The translations under genes and the position numbers were made by a program. The notes under the pieces are model-generated. The model had not been told where the DNA came from, made no database searches, and saw nothing but the letters and a program-made list of their open reading frames with translations. From positions 4,184 through 68,183 of the forward strand of contig ML986646.1 in NCBI GenBank assembly GCA_010094045.1: a stretch of DNA of 64,000 nucleotides, read 5' to 3'. This stretch comes from Lojkania enalia (Eukaryota; Ascomycota; Dothideomycetes; Pleosporales). Positions 41,020-53,515 of this stretch are shown here, piece by piece. The first letter of the stretch is position 1. Each line of letters opens with the position of its first letter.

Positions 41020-41502
41020 GGCCGGGGTGGGGAGTTGGAGGAGATGGGCTGGCTGGATGTGTGGATTTTAGTTGGGAGGGGATATGAGAGAATGTGACTG
41101 ACCAAAAGCTTTGCGAGGTGGATGTTGGATTAATGCCCGAAACGCTATATGCTAGACGGTCACCCTTCAGCACATCACATAAAGAGCCATCAAAAAACAA
41201 CCCCCATATAGCCTAGGACCATGCATGAGACTACATAAAATGAACATTTTACTCCATCCTCCTTCTCGACTCCGCATATCCACAGAGAAGGACTTTCTAC
41301 TACCCCAAAAAAAAAAAAAAAAAAAAAAAAAGGCCCCTCCACAATGAATGATGCCGCTTGGTATCATATCCACCTCGCATCACATTCCATCCTACAATCT
41401 CAATGACTTTCAAAACAAACCCCCACAAATGCGACATCAAACGCTAATAGCCAGCCCAATTATGCTATATGCGTGAAGAAAAGGCACACGGTGTAAATGC
41501 AA
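41020..41502. other. Convergent intergenic region with an A run
   Basis: 3' ends of the nucleotidase and the histidine-phosphatase gene. Contains the 25-base A run listed separately. No gene. Confidence 0.6.
41307..41331. repeat. 25-base homopolymer A tract
   Basis: An uninterrupted run of 25 A in the convergent intergenic space. It may be a retroposed poly(A) remnant or a nucleosome-depleting tract; no insertion boundary is visible. Confidence 0.9.
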
Positions 41503-43770
41503 TCAAGCATCCTGCTCATTAACGGTCCACCTCCTCTTTGGTCCACGCTCCCTCTCCACACTAACTCCCGGCCCCCACAGCCCCGTCGCCGGCACCGCTT
41601 TCTTCGGACCCCAGAGACCCTGACTCGTAAACGGGCTGAGGCTCGCACCCAGACTGCCGGGCAGCGGTGGCACGTCATCGTTCTCACCCTCATGCTTAGC
41701 ACCATTTTTATTCTCCTTTTCGATGGTAACGGGCTGGGTATTGGGGCTGACGTCTGTGTCGACGGAACTCAGTTTCGGCTTGTGCATTTGGAAGTTTGCG
41801 ATCATGTCCTGGCCAGGGCTGTGTCTGCCGTCAGAGGTCTGGGACTCCTGGCGCATTGGGGGCCGGAGGTTAGACCAGAGGCCTGTCATGCTGCCTGTGG
41901 AGGAGTGACGGTCGTTGGACAGGAAGCGAGAGGATGAAGAACCGGATGTAGAGCTACGGCGCATGCTGCCGAGCGAGCTGTTGACTGGGCGGTAGGGCTC
42001 TCCGATGCTGAAGGGGGAATCGATGGGGCTGCCTGTTGCGGGGGAGTTGAAGCGCCGGCGGTATTCGAGTGAGGGAGAGGCTACAATGGCCGGGGATTGA
42101 GGCTGAGGAAGCTTGGAGGGATCGACGCCGGGGCGCAGATGATCGACTGTTGCAAATGATTTCACCTCATACTCTTCTGAGATTGCTCCTTCCATAAAGG
42201 ATGGTCGACGAGCTGTTAGAACTGATGTGGACGGCTTCAGGGGCTCATCCCGTCGTACCGCCATTGAAAGCGAGGCGAGTCCAATGTCAAGGAGGACTGG
42301 CTGATTCGAGATGGCACCGAGCAAGGCATTGCAACCTGCACCGTGGGTTACCAGAACGAGAATAATATCCTCTTCTTCTGAAGCTGAGGTCCCGGGTCCG
42401 GGGTCCGACACATGATATCGGATTTCTGGCACGACTTCCGAAGTGCGGTGCTTGAACATGAACCCGGGGATCTTATCCTTGGGCTCTTCAGCGCCATGCT
42501 CCTTGTACCAAGCCATCATACCGGCCAGTCCTTTCCGGAAACGTTTATGCATTGTGCTCCATTCATCCCCATAGTCACCGCCATCGCCCCATTCCTGAGG
42601 TTCTCGCATGCTGTCCCATTGGAAATCAACATCTACACAGGCGTCCCGTGCATGGGATACATAGCCTCTGGGAATTGGTTCCGCTGGAGATACGGCATAT
42701 GAAGGGACCGGGGGGTCATATATATGACTCGGCACTTTGTGTGCTGTTGACAGGGAAGCAGCTCCCCTCTCGCCCGTCCTGGAGCTATGGCTTGACACAC
42801 TCCCCTGACTGCATGCCCGCTCACGATGCGGCAACGCTTGAGCGAGACTTCCCATAGTAGGGAATTGGCTGTCGTGCGTAATTGAGCGACCCGTGGCCGG
42901 AGATGCTCCATTGCCCTTTACCCAACCTCCGGGAAAATGTCCTTTGCTATTGTGTGCATTATGCTGGACTTCAACGTAGTCTCCGCGTCGCAGCAGGTCT
43001 GCCTTTGCTCCAGCCACCATCATTGTAGAGTTTGGAGGGGGTGTGATGTCCTCGAAATAGTCGGGCGAGAGCCATTCGCCGAGGAAGGCATCAACTCGAA
43101 GCAAGATCTTATCCGGACCATGATGGGTTTTCCCGAGGGCTTGTAGGGTAGAGTGTTCGCTAGGTGTGATAGTAGAAAGCGGCTGAACGGCGGGGGATGC
43201 GGAGACGGATTTTGTCCGAGTCAACGACGAAGGTCCGTAGAGGCCATTCCGGTCCTTTGCGGGGGGAGACTGCTTCGCCAAAGCGGTCGAGGGGCTTTGG
43301 AACTGGCTGATGCCTGCTGCAATAGCAGTGCTCGTCTGAATGCACCGCAGATACGGACTCGAATGTATGATAATCTTGTGCTTCCTCTTCGGCTGCGGTG
43401 TAGCACCTGCAGACGCTCCACCCGTCGTCTTGCCTCCCGCCAGAGCATCTGTGACAGCGGACTCGAGATTGGCAGACTCTGTAGTTGCGCCATTTGCCTT
43501 CCCCGCGCTCTGCTCAATCTCTCGCGCGTGCAGCAAGCTTGCTATCCGCAGGCCCAGCGCTTTCGATTGCGTCCAGCCGCCGTATGTAAGCGGAGGGTCG
43601 TAAGGTGTTGGCGAAGTGAGATGCCATTGCTTGTCGGCCGCATCAAGTCGGGCGCCATGCCTGCGTCGCACAACAGTCAGCCAGCTGCAGGAACGGATAG
43701 ATAAGACGGCGGATAAAACAGGGGAGCGGCGCTACCTGACAAAGAAGACCACAGCGGGCCCCTTGGCCAT
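41503..43770 (-). CDS. Histidine-phosphatase (phosphoglycerate-mutase-like) superfamily protein
   Basis: Two exons: 43770-43736 (35 nt) and 43660-41503, giving 730 residues. The tiny first exon encodes MAKGPAVVFFV and the first part of the catalytic Arg. The spliced junction restores VRHGARLDAADKQW, the RHG signature, with YDPPLTYGGWTQ after it. A second domain part lies far downstream: LVTHGAGCNALLGAI near residue 465 supplies the second catalytic His. In between are HSSPYLRCIQTSTAIAAGI, the conserved Arg helix, and a long Ser/Pro-rich insertion. This split layout with C-terminal disorder is common in fungal members. The substrate is unknown; relatives include phosphatases acting on phosphotyrosine or sugars. 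The rest (about 500-730) is disordered with many SP sites. Confidence 0.87.
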
Positions 43771-44767
43771 GGCAGAAGCAATCCGTCAAAGCTGTCTGTC
43801 GTGGGCGCCTTCGGTGGCGGCGCGCGGCCAAGGATGGAGAGCTATGGGCGCATATACGATGCAGGCTGTGTCGGCGTCGGCGTCGGGGGGGGGGGGGGGG
43901 GGGGGGGGGCAGCTGCTTGGTGCAAGAAAATTCCTTCTTCGTCTGCTGCCCTCAATCTAAGCAGTGCAAAAGTCTGCGAACGACGAAAGGGTCCACGGCT
44001 AGAAGGTGTAGCTGTGGAGAAAGCAAGGCAAAGGAGGCTGATGAGCTATGCCGTACAGGCCCCACTATGGAGGGGTCCGGCTGCAATGGGGCGACGGTTC
44101 CTTGCCAGCGAGGCCGAGCGTGTGATTTTTATTTTATTTTTTCCCTTCTTTCTTTTCACGACGTCCCGGAGACGGCACCGCACACGGCAGACGAAATGAC
44201 CACGGTTGCCCTGACTCCACGTGGATGCCAGAGTCAACCCTCCACTGGCAAAAGCAACCCTGTATTCGTCCGAGTTCGGACTTTAGCACTCCTGGCCTGG
44301 CCTTCTGGTGGTCATAGCTGTTCTCGATTGTGTCGGCATGTGATCCGCAAGCATGGCGAGATGATCTGGAGAAAGATGAAGCATGTAGTACTGCATAGCC
44401 CACGTTGTGAATGCTTGTGGTCACTCGATATGACAATGTAAAGCCAGCAGGATGAACTCGGTCAAATTTTTTTTAGGATGACGGGATGACGTCTGCAATG
44501 GCCAAAAGCTTATTCTCCGCCCCTTCTGCAAATGGAATAGCCTTGTGAGCGGCACAATTCTCGGGCGGTACTGGAGCGGGAACAACTCCAGTTTCAGAAT
44601 CACCTGCATCGCGTTGAATAGGACCGTTTTGAAGGCGAACTAAACAAAACAATGACTCTGCCCTCAAGCAGCAGAAAGGAGAGACAAGTTCCACCAACGC
44701 CTACAAATAGATGAGTTCACCATGCCTTTCTTTCCCCCCCCACCCCCAAAAACGGCCCGACACTGTA
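43771..44767. other. 1-kb intergenic region with a G run
   Basis: Promoter of the histidine-phosphatase gene (minus) and 3' flank of the aldolase-like gene (minus). A 26-base G run is listed separately. Overlapping ORFs here have no domain. Confidence 0.5.
43884..43909. repeat. 26-base homopolymer G tract
   Basis: An uninterrupted run of 26 G, preceded by a cggcgtcggcgtc stretch, about 115 bases upstream of the histidine-phosphatase start codon. It can form G-quadruplexes on the plus strand. Runs of this length are also error-prone in sequencing, so the exact length is uncertain. Confidence 0.85.
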
Positions 44768-45759
44768 TTACTCCAGGTATTCTCCATTGGTCTCCTTGTA
44801 GATTACATCAAACAGCGGCTTGGCGCTGAAGTAACCCGCCTTCGGAGTGCCGACAGTCTTATATGTAAATTGTGCCTCCTCTTCCCCAATCTTAATCGTG
44901 CTTCCGCCACGGCCAGCAGCGGCAGCATCAGCCATCAATTGCGCATGACAACATTTCTCTAAGCTCACAAACCAAAACACCGTCTCCTCGATTGTCTGGC
45001 CAACCGTGAGAAGCCCGTGGTTCTGGAGCAGTGCGGCTTTCTTGTTCCCAAGGCACCTTGCAATGTTCTTGCCCTCTTCCTCGGCAAGTACGATTCCATT
45101 GAAGCTCTCGTAAAGGACATGGTCCTGTCCCAATTTAGTGATCTCGTGGTGGCTGGCGCAGAAGAGAACGCTTACATTATGGAACGCACACGAGTCTTGG
45201 GTAATGGTATCAAGCTTCCTCCCAAGCGAGCAGAAACTTCGTCCATAGATACTGTGGCTGTGGGCCGCGGCATTCACATCAGAACGAGCTTGGTGGATAG
45301 CGGAATGAATCATATACGCCGCCGAGTTAAGCAATCGAACGGGGCCGCCGTCGATAATCTGCCCATCCTCATTTACGAGAATCAAGTCCGAAGCCTTAAT
45401 CATACTAAAAGCAACTCCAAACGGGTTGACCCAGAACGTCGTCGGATCAACCGGATCCTACAAGGGATCAGATCTTAGCGTGAAAAGGCTGGTTGCCCGT
45501 ATAGACATACTCTAAGAGTGATGTGGCCCGCAACGCCCTCGTCGAATCCATATTTTCCAAAGATCCTGAATGCGGCAGCGAGTCTTCCTTTCAGATAGGT
45601 GCGCTCTTTATACGGATCATCGAACTTGGGCGGTTGAGGGAAGGCCGGCATCTTGACTTTTGCCTCAGCCGTGCTCAAGCCTGGTTCGTGTGGAGCGATG
45701 TTTGTCGGCTTGTTCGAGTCGCCATTGCTTGCCGCTTCAATTGCCGAAGGCGGGGACAT
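44768..45759 (-). CDS. Class II aldolase/adducin N-terminal domain protein
   Basis: Two exons: 45759-45511 and 45457-44768, with a 53-nt phase 0 intron; 312 residues. The family includes fuculose- and ribulose-phosphate aldolases/epimerases and fungal homologues of unknown substrate. The N-terminal about 45 residues are disordered. The domain starts at ERTYLKGRLAAAFRIFGKYG and GVAGHITLR and runs to the end. Zinc-binding histidines are present: AAAHSHSIYGRSF (His-x-His, about 150) and KAALLQNHGLLTVG (third His, about 225). Other family blocks are DPTTFWVNPFGVAF and ILVNEDGQI. There is no signal peptide, so it is probably cytosolic. The first exon gives the phrase typical of fungal members (KFDDPYKERTYLKGRLA). 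No sugar-metabolism neighbour hints at a substrate. Confidence 0.9.
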
Positions 45760-47085
45760 TTTGATTTCTTCTGGGATTTAAAATACTAAAGAAAGCTGAA
45801 GACAGTACAAAAGAAAGGTCGTAGGTAGACGCAGAATACAGAAAGAGAAGAAGAAGAAAGATTGGCGATACGTTAGAAGACGACGCGTCTACCGAGGGCC
45901 CTTTATAGCTATCATCCATTGCCTCGGGAGCAAGCGACATGCACGCCCTATTCCCTGTATCGCAGAAATGATTCGTTGGAACGACCGCAGTTGTTGCAAG
46001 TGGTGGCCGACCGCCCAGAATGCGGGGCGAAGGTGGGGGGTTCCGCCCGCTACTACTAACTTACCAGTTGCAGCTTTCCTATTAGACTTCGGTTTCAGGT
46101 TAATATTTAGAAATGCTGAATAAGCCGTGGATCAATACGAGGTGTCTTTGATTCTGGAGAGTGGCTTGGGGCGAGTAGTGCTGATTTACATGTTCCTCTA
46201 CCGTTTTCGTGTAGGGTGCTTATTGTGCTTCGAGTCGGCTTTGAGCAAGAGTGTAATGACGGCGGCGCAAGCCGAGACACATATCCCAGCAGGTATATAT
46301 CCCTAGAAGTAATAGAGCAAGCTTTAAAGTAGCAGATATAAATGTACATCTACAAGCCTATTGTTTCCATTTCCCTCTAATCCTGCGGGCTAACGCTCAG
46401 GTCTGGCATTTACCCCCTCAAGACGGCCAAGTCCTTTAGTAAATGGTGAGAAATTACTACTAGAAAACGAGCCATACAGTCACTAATGACTACAAGTTGT
46501 TAGGACCATGTCCGGGGACGCATCTGCTAAACATCAGCAGTCTTCTCTTTCCACCGCATTTTAGCGGGCTGACGCGTTTCTACCTACCTAGGCTAACTAG
46601 GTAGCTAGAGGGGTTCTCTAGAGCGTTAGGCGGCGACGATCAAGTCCTTCTTAAGAAGAACCTTGTGAGCTGTGGGTGAGCAGATGTAGTAAAGGGTGCT
46701 GGAAGCCATTTGTTTCGTTTATTATATATTATTATTTTTGTCGTTTTTAGGCTTAGCTACCATCCTCAGCGGTTACTTCTCATATGTTGGGGGGGGAGAG
46801 GAGTGTAGATTTCTGTATTTCTATTATCATTACATCTACCATGCGTAGGCTGGGACACGATCCACCTCTTGAACAACGATCCTTTCGCCTCTTTCTTTTA
46901 GCGAATCCCAAGAACACCAATATCAGAAGAACCACTGCACCCGCCAAAACATTCCAATAAACTATAGAGATTAGAAAACCACCGTACCTAGGATCGACCA
47001 AGTGTTGAATGCCGGCTAGTCAATTCCCCTCATTCTCTTCCTTGATGACGGGTAATCCCTATGAACTACATTTCTGAGCTCAAGC
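45760..47085. other. 1.3-kb intergenic region
   Basis: Promoter of the aldolase-like gene and 3' flank of the homeodomain factor, both on minus. Holds a perfect small inverted repeat at 46584-46604 (listed). Short ORFs around 46780-47001 include a hydrophobic stretch (VLAGAVVLLILVFLGFA-like) but have no start or conservation signal. Confidence 0.5.
46584..46604. repeat. Perfect 8-bp inverted repeat with 5-nt loop
   Basis: ctacctag and ctaggtag flank gctaa. Could be a small hairpin or a dyad binding site; it may also be chance. Confidence 0.45.
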
Positions 47086-50000
47086 CTACTGGCTGGTGGT
47101 ACCGTTTGGCCCCATTATGAGATCCAAGTGTGTATCTATATCCATATCCATATCGAGGTTGAAAGCCAAGTCCACGTCGTCCCAGCGCATGACTTGCGGG
47201 TTTTCCATACTGCCCTGTACCACTTCAGCACCGCTAACATCCATGTTCGCAAGGCCAGAGCTGACGGGCATGCTCAAGCCCGCCGCCGCAGTGGTACTGG
47301 GGATGGCGAAGCCGGCTGAGAGTTGATCCCAATTCGGGAAACTGAAGTTATTCGGTAATGGCCCTCCAGCCGTGGTGCAAGGCAGTTCTTGGATTGGCGC
47401 CTCGGTAGAAACGTTAGTGGCATCGTCGTTCTCACCAAAGCAAAGGCTAGTTGGTCCGCAGGATAGCTGTGAGATGGATGCCTCAAGGCCCAAGTCTGAG
47501 AAATCTGTAGCAGGAACGTTTGACGCCGTCATAGCAGTCGACGCCGGCTCAGGCAAAGAGAAATTGGAATACGCCGATAGTTGCTGAGCTTGCCGCGTCA
47601 TATTCGTACTTCCAGCAAGAGAACATTCATAAGCTAGTGCTGTGGCTGTTTTGGCTTTCTCGGCTTCGGATACACATTCAAAATTCATGAGATTGAAACT
47701 CTTATCCAAGTTTGCGTTTGGTCTGAGGCCGAGATCCTCAAGGATCTCGTGCTGGGATATGACACTGGGGTATGGTACGGAGTTATCGATGCCATGGGCT
47801 TTCTTAAATAGAGCCAGCCACTCAGGATTGTCCGCAGCTGTTTGATTCCAGGGATCATCGCAATCGTAAAGGATATGGCGTGCTTGCTGTTGTAGAACTT
47901 CGTCGGTAACGCTGTTGGGACCATGTTGTTCGATGTGTTGCCTCGCAAAACGCCCGAGTCGCAGCGTGAGAATTTCCCAGCACGTGGCATTGGGATTTGG
48001 ATGTAAAGAATCAGCCAGAGATGAGTTATTTTGAGTCGCGGCAGGGATCGTAGGAGAATCAGAAGAGTCGAGACTGACATCACCCATATGGTGGGGCAGG
48101 AAAACTCCCGTTGTCGGGCTCTTCTTATCGGTGGGGAGGAGAAATTCAAGGTCAGTCTGCTCAAGATATAGAGCATGATGCTTAGGTTGTTGTCAGCTTC
48201 ATAAACTACAAGTGAATCTTGTAGGAACCTACCTTCATACTCGCAGAGTTGGTTGCCGAGAACGGAAAAGGAGATTTGCTCTCATTTGCAATGAGATAAG
48301 GCGGCATAGCGTTGGTCACCAGCGCAGCGATGTGTGCATCTAAACCCCTACATCCCTTCCAGTCTTTCATGGTTGCCCCGTTCCTGAACTCTTTGGCTAG
48401 ATGATCGACCCGATCTTGCCACTTTTCAAATGTCATGCCACAAAACCCGCACCGTGAGTTAATGAACTGCGCTTCCGCCTTCCACGACTCCATGCTAGCC
48501 GTCATCTTACAGCCGTGCATAAGCCGAAGGTGTTGCCGCAAATGATCCTTCCGATAGAAAGTGCGGGCTTCTAACCCCTTCTCTTCGCACGCTCTATGGT
48601 TATGAGATTCCAAATGCTCCGTAGTAGGATTCAGGGCATCACAATATACACACTTTCGCTGTCCCGATGACGAACATGTTATGACATCGCCAAGCGGGGC
48701 GCATATCCACTTCTCAAGAGATAAATGTAAGGACTTCTCATGGCGAGACCAGTCGTACTTCGACTTAAATCGATCCGTGCAGAAAGTGCAATGGAATATT
48801 CGAGTGCCTAATTCAAGATCTAGTTGCTTCGGAGTGCGTGTAGGTAGCCTCCTCCGCCTACGCCTCTCTTTCTTCGAACTCAAACTATTCAGGGAGCCGA
48901 GCGAATTCCTGGAGCCATATGACCACGCCGACCCTAGAGACTGCGCAGAGCCCGAAGACATATTTGTAAAACCAGTTTCTAAGGACGTCGTAGATGGCGC
49001 TCGGAACACTGAGAAACTCCCCGTGCTGTCGTTCGAGTTTCCCTTTCGGCCTGTGAAACTGCTGGAGAGACTATTTGGTTCTGGAGGATCGAAGTTTTCG
49101 ACGGCCTGTGCGATAGCTGTCATAGGGGCAGGTTCGTTTTCTGGGGGAGAGTGCTTCCATCGCTCGAAGGGATTCAATGACTCCCAAGTTCGTCCCGGGG
49201 GAATGTTAATCGCTTCAGTTGATGGTCGGATACTAGGCGATGCGGACCGCTTTGGACGAGCTTTCTGCCTTCGCCTAGTGTTCGCCATCCAATTGGAGAT
49301 CTGACCAATTGTTAGGCCTGTCTGCTCCTTGAGCGACTCTTTTTCCTCCTCAGTCGGATACGGGTGGTCGAGATGCTCAATCATCCAGTCTTTGAGTATC
49401 TTGACGGCTGCCCGGGGGAAGCGAGCTGCAGCCGCACCTTTCTTCGGGCCTTTGTCAGCCTCATCAGCTTCAATGGGACCCACATGGCCAAGGCATCGCA
49501 TCGGCCTTTTGCCTGTAAGCCCACCAAAGAGTTGGGCACTGTCCTCTGTCACCACATCTAATGTATCCAGAGCCGTCTTTGACTTGATCCTATCATTTTT
49601 CGGTTGACTGAAACTACATGGCCGGAACAACGCATTACAAGGGGAACACCCAGAAAACCCATCCAGAATAAAGCATTCGAGGGATCGGGAACGACAGTAA
49701 TCACAGGGATGTGCGGCTTTGGAATATCGAGGAATCCAGTTAGAGAAGTTGGAGTTCCACTCTTGTTCGCTATTTCCGACTTGCGGTCCTTCTGGGAGGT
49801 CAAAATCTTGGTTGGAACACTGACATTGCCATCTAATCGTTATCAGGGAAGCATTCAAAGAGTTTTTCGCGAGATAATCTGGAAGTAGCATAGCAAAGAG
49901 AAACTAAAAGCCTGGGCTGATAATTATAACAACGAGGTGCCAAGGGGTTAGCTCATAGGCTAGAGGGGGTCGATTAAAGTTTACCATCTCCGTACCCGGA

Positions 50001-50399
50001 ATATATGAATTAAATAAAATGAACAGAACGGGAATACACGCATGAATGCTCCGTACGGGTTCGAGAGAATTGAAGAAATGATAGATGGCTGGGTAGTGAT
50101 GCAGCAACTAGTGACTGAATATCGCATTCACTGTTATAAAGGTGCAAAAGAAAACAAAGTACATCTAAGAAGCAATACAATTTGCAAGATTATTGAAATA
50201 ATGGGTATGCAATTTTGTGTTTAAAGGAGGATCAAGCGGCTCACCCGTCTGTAGAGTCATTTCCGTGCGCGGTACACGGTGTTTGCTTCTGAGATGTGGC
50301 TGTAACATCGCCAACTTCCTCTTGCGACAATTCGGGCATGGCGGCTCTCCCAAAATCGAAGAATTGCCCTAGATCAGACGGAATGCTGGGGTTCTCCAT
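47086..50399 (-). CDS. Homeodomain (TALE/KN-type) plus C2H2 zinc-finger transcription factor
   Basis: Three exons: 50399-50245, 49832-48233 and 48180-47086; phases close to 949 residues. Exon 1 encodes MENPSIPSDLGQFFDFG, the start motif I know from Pezizomycotina members. A Cys-rich motif follows (CDYCRSRSLECF through GCSPCNALFRPCSFS, about 105-140). The atypical homeodomain at about 195-250 ends ISNWMANTRRRQKARP (WF replaced by WM in helix 3). C2H2 fingers lie at about 410-520 (HCTFCTDRFKSKYDWSRHEK, KCVYCDALN, FYRKDHLRQHLRLMHGC, CGFCGMTFEKWQDRVDHL). Exon 3 adds a helical ATCWEILTLRLGRFARQHIE block and an acidic C-terminus (DDVDLAFNLDMDMDIDTHLD) that may activate transcription. The targets are unknown. 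Intron 1 (49833-50244, 412 nt) is much longer than the others here. Confidence 0.85.
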
Positions 50400-51791
50400 G
50401 GCGGCAGTATGGGCGCTTCCGCCGACGCTGGCGAGAACAGATTAACGAGGGCCCTCGGAGGGATGGCAATTAGAGACCACGCCCTTTGCAAAAGAAAGGA
50501 CGACAAGGACGATTAAAGGGCGCGGGAATGTTGTATGTAAAAAGAATAGGACTGAAGGGAAATATGGAAATGTACTAAGAAAAGGCTATTAGGATGTCGA
50601 GTCACATCTGACGAAGACGCCTCGATTGGCCCGATGCTCGGCAGCATGTCAAACTCGAAGGGCGTGCGCAAGAATATGGCCACATCTTGTGCATTAGCGT
50701 CTGCACGGCCCTGACACGTTCGGATAATTTCAGACGCTGCTGGCGCTGATTAAGGCCATGGGCCATCTCTTTACAGTATTTCGACCTGGCCAAACAGCAG
50801 AGCCTATGCGAGAATTCGGCAGCAATGCTCACGTCCTACGTTAACTGAGTTTGACTGAGTGTTAGGAGTGCATATTCTGTAAGCCTCAGTCTAAAATCAG
50901 CCGCGTCTCTGGGAAATAAGACGAATAATCCCATAAAAGATTGCCCCCTACGGAACGATAATGGAAAGCTTACATCATCTTGTAAAGAAGCCGCGCCGGT
51001 GAAAACAAACGTGCAGACATCTCTAGCGAAACTGGCTAAACCCCACGCTCCCTCCGCCGGCTTACAAACTCCCTAGCGAGGTTCAGCCCTCCAACACCAG
51101 CTTGTGCTAAGCAATCCAATACAAGCCCCCAATTGGTGAATAATCTTCTAGAAAGGTCGTCAGACTTCCAGGATAGCCGGATAACCACGCCGTTGTGGGC
51201 TATGTGAATGCGTGGGCGCCCAGTCCCACATGGGAGACTGGAGAGGCCACAGTTCTTTCGATCAGGCGTCCAGAGCGCATCGAGCAGTTCTAGCCGTCAG
51301 CAGTAATCTATCACATTGTCGAGCACACTGCCGGTCTTCAAGCGGTGAGCTCATGCTTGGGACAGGGCCGTTTATCGGAGCACCTCCTGCTTGCCGATCT
51401 AACAAGTGTAATACAATGCGACGGATACGACATCGTTTCGCGGAAGGTTCAGACCTCATATACCCTCCTGGGGCCGCGTGTAGCCGGTCACACTAAATTC
51501 ACTTCTGGTCAACTTTGCTGGAGTCGAAAGCCTGAAGCACCCGCCCGTCCATGCATCTTCTCGTACGAGCTCTCTACCTCAGGTAGTGATCTGGAAGCGG
51601 GACAGTTTTCATTCACCGCCGACATATGCGCGTCAATGGGATAGGCTAGAGAAGAGCGTTTCAACTGTCTACTAATAATCCATCTATCTACTCACCTAGT
51701 CCCATGGGCCATATACCTACCAGTCAAACTGATTAACCTATCCGCCTGGAATCTATAGAATGGCTTACTAGCTTCGGTTTCAATCACAATG
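50400..51791. other. 1.4-kb gene-free stretch
   Basis: Upstream of the homeodomain factor and downstream of the F-box locus. A weak stem (ccagtccc ... gggagactgg) lies near 51220-51242. Open frames to 99 codons have no domain or conserved look. Confidence 0.5.
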
Positions 51792-52669
51792 TCAACACGT
51801 CTTCTTGACCGACCGACCAACCGCTTCCGAAATCGCCGCAGCCCGACTTCGAAATACTTTTTTCTTCCTTCGCACCCACCTATATTCATTGACGGTCACA
51901 TGTCTTTTCCCATCAATGAGCTTCCAGTCCCCAATTCTTCTCACGACCATTTTCTCGAGTTTGAGCCAGGATCCCGACTCCAAAACAGGCAGGATATGCG
52001 CATCAAAGTAACTGTTCATAGGCAAGGGAGCATCATGATTCGGCACGGCGAAGGCTATGTTAGTGTAGTGACCAGAATAGCGATCCAGGAAGTATTCGTC
52101 GAGGTCAAAAATCAGGGCCCTGTTCGAAGACAAATCAAGGTCAATTTCCGCGATGTTTGTAAAGTATTGGAAGGTGCACAAAAGCGTCCCTACTGTGGGT
52201 TAGTTAGAACGTCTCTATACAAAAGCTAGCTGCTTGCCAGTTCCGTAATTGAAAGTAGCCTGAGATGCTCGAGACGTAAGCCTAGGGTCAATGTCCATCA
52301 TGGTCCATCGCAATACCCGAGCCGGGCTATCAGTCTGCGTTGCCTATGCAATACGAACGCATCTCTATAGGTATGAGTCCGCTTCAAGTCCGCTTCATAT
52401 GATCTGGAGATACCTTGATGTTGATGTAGTCACTATGCGTGCCCTAGTGGTCTCGGTTGTGCGAACTAAGATTGACCATGCGGAACAAATGACGAGCCTA
52501 GTAGACGCTTAGTATCAACAACTTGCGGGACTCGTAGTATGCTTAAGTAGACATTGTAAACAGCCTTTGATGCAAGACATAAATTCAATATGGCCCATAC
52601 ATCACAGTAGGATAAGATTGAAAGCCGTAGTTCTTTTGGGAGATGTAAGAGGGCGCTCTGCCCCTCCAT
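51792..52669 (-). CDS. F-box protein gene with unresolved splicing
   Basis: Exon 1 starts at 52669 and encodes an F-box (MEGQSALLHLPKELRLSILS ... LNLCLASKAVYN, the LP and helix pattern). The 3' part, about 52210 to 51792, encodes a conserved-looking end (FQYFTNIAEIDLDLSSNRAL ... RRIGDWKLIDGKRHVTVNEY). The middle does not read through: the frame carrying DSPARVLRWTMMDIDPR is the same as the 3' part but is separated from it by a TAG. A 60-nt GTCTCG...GTATAG intron would remove that TAG and give DIDPRLT-DVLTKPTVGTLLCTFQ. Joining this back to the F-box exon needs one or two further introns that I cannot fix. F-box proteins recruit substrates to SCF ubiquitin ligases; the substrate domain is unknown. 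It may be a functional accessory gene or an early pseudogene. Confidence 0.5.
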
Positions 52670-53515
52670 GTTGATTGTAGGTTGGTGCTGCACAAGGCAT
52701 GCAATGGAGACACAAGCTCTACTGTGGCTTGAGTTGGGCTTCAAGAAATCTGTGTTTCGCTGGTGCCTTGAGCAGATCTAGCGCCTTAAATCAGACGAGG
52801 GCCCCCCGAGGGTTTCTGGCGCAGCTATTCTTCTTCACCACTCTCTTCCTCGCAGAAAGACTCCCGTCGTCTCTAACACCATCCGATTGTGATTGGCTCG
52901 CTTTTGGGGACATATCAGGATGGCTTCATGCAGACTGGGTGAGTATGTACGGCTAGGTGCGAGGTTCAATACTATAGAGAGATGGCTAGCACAGTCTTCC
53001 GATTTGTCATGCCACAATGTTCTTGCGATCATCGTCCCTCGGGGGAATTCCTGAGCCGGCCATGCAGTCGACACACTGGATCCAAAGCGATCAGGCCTTG
53101 AACGATCATCGTCGCCCCGGGTTGCAATTGTTGAACAGGAGATTGCCGCGGGCTTGGCGCGGGGATGCTCGAGCGCCTGGATACATCGACCTCACAGTAA
53201 TTAGTGATATGCCAACGCATCAACGCAGCGAAAGGACCCAGCCAATACGTCGACCTGCCCCATAAGCCGCACAACTAGCCACTTTCCTGCTCGCCTGGCC
53301 ATCCACAGTGTCACGTATCATGTACGGCGTCACCGCCTCTGTGGTCAACCAAACGTGAGGCCAACTCTTGCCTCTTGCCTCACGCCTTGCCGGTGAAACC
53401 GTTCGGTCGCAGGCGAAACGTTTCCCGCTAGCATCGTTACTCTCCACACAACGCGCTCGTTTCCACCACTGGCACAATTGTAATAATGCAATCGTTCGCA
53501 CTTTGAGCTGAAGAT
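52670..53515. other. Intergenic, F-box locus to the Cys-rich small protein
   Basis: Divergent upstream region of about 850 bases. Nothing recognised; short ORFs only. Confidence 0.5.

Noticed and set aside
52231..52343. GC-AG intron in the F-box locus
   Set aside because: On recounting the bases the phases do not close; a GT-AG intron ending at GTATAG fits better.
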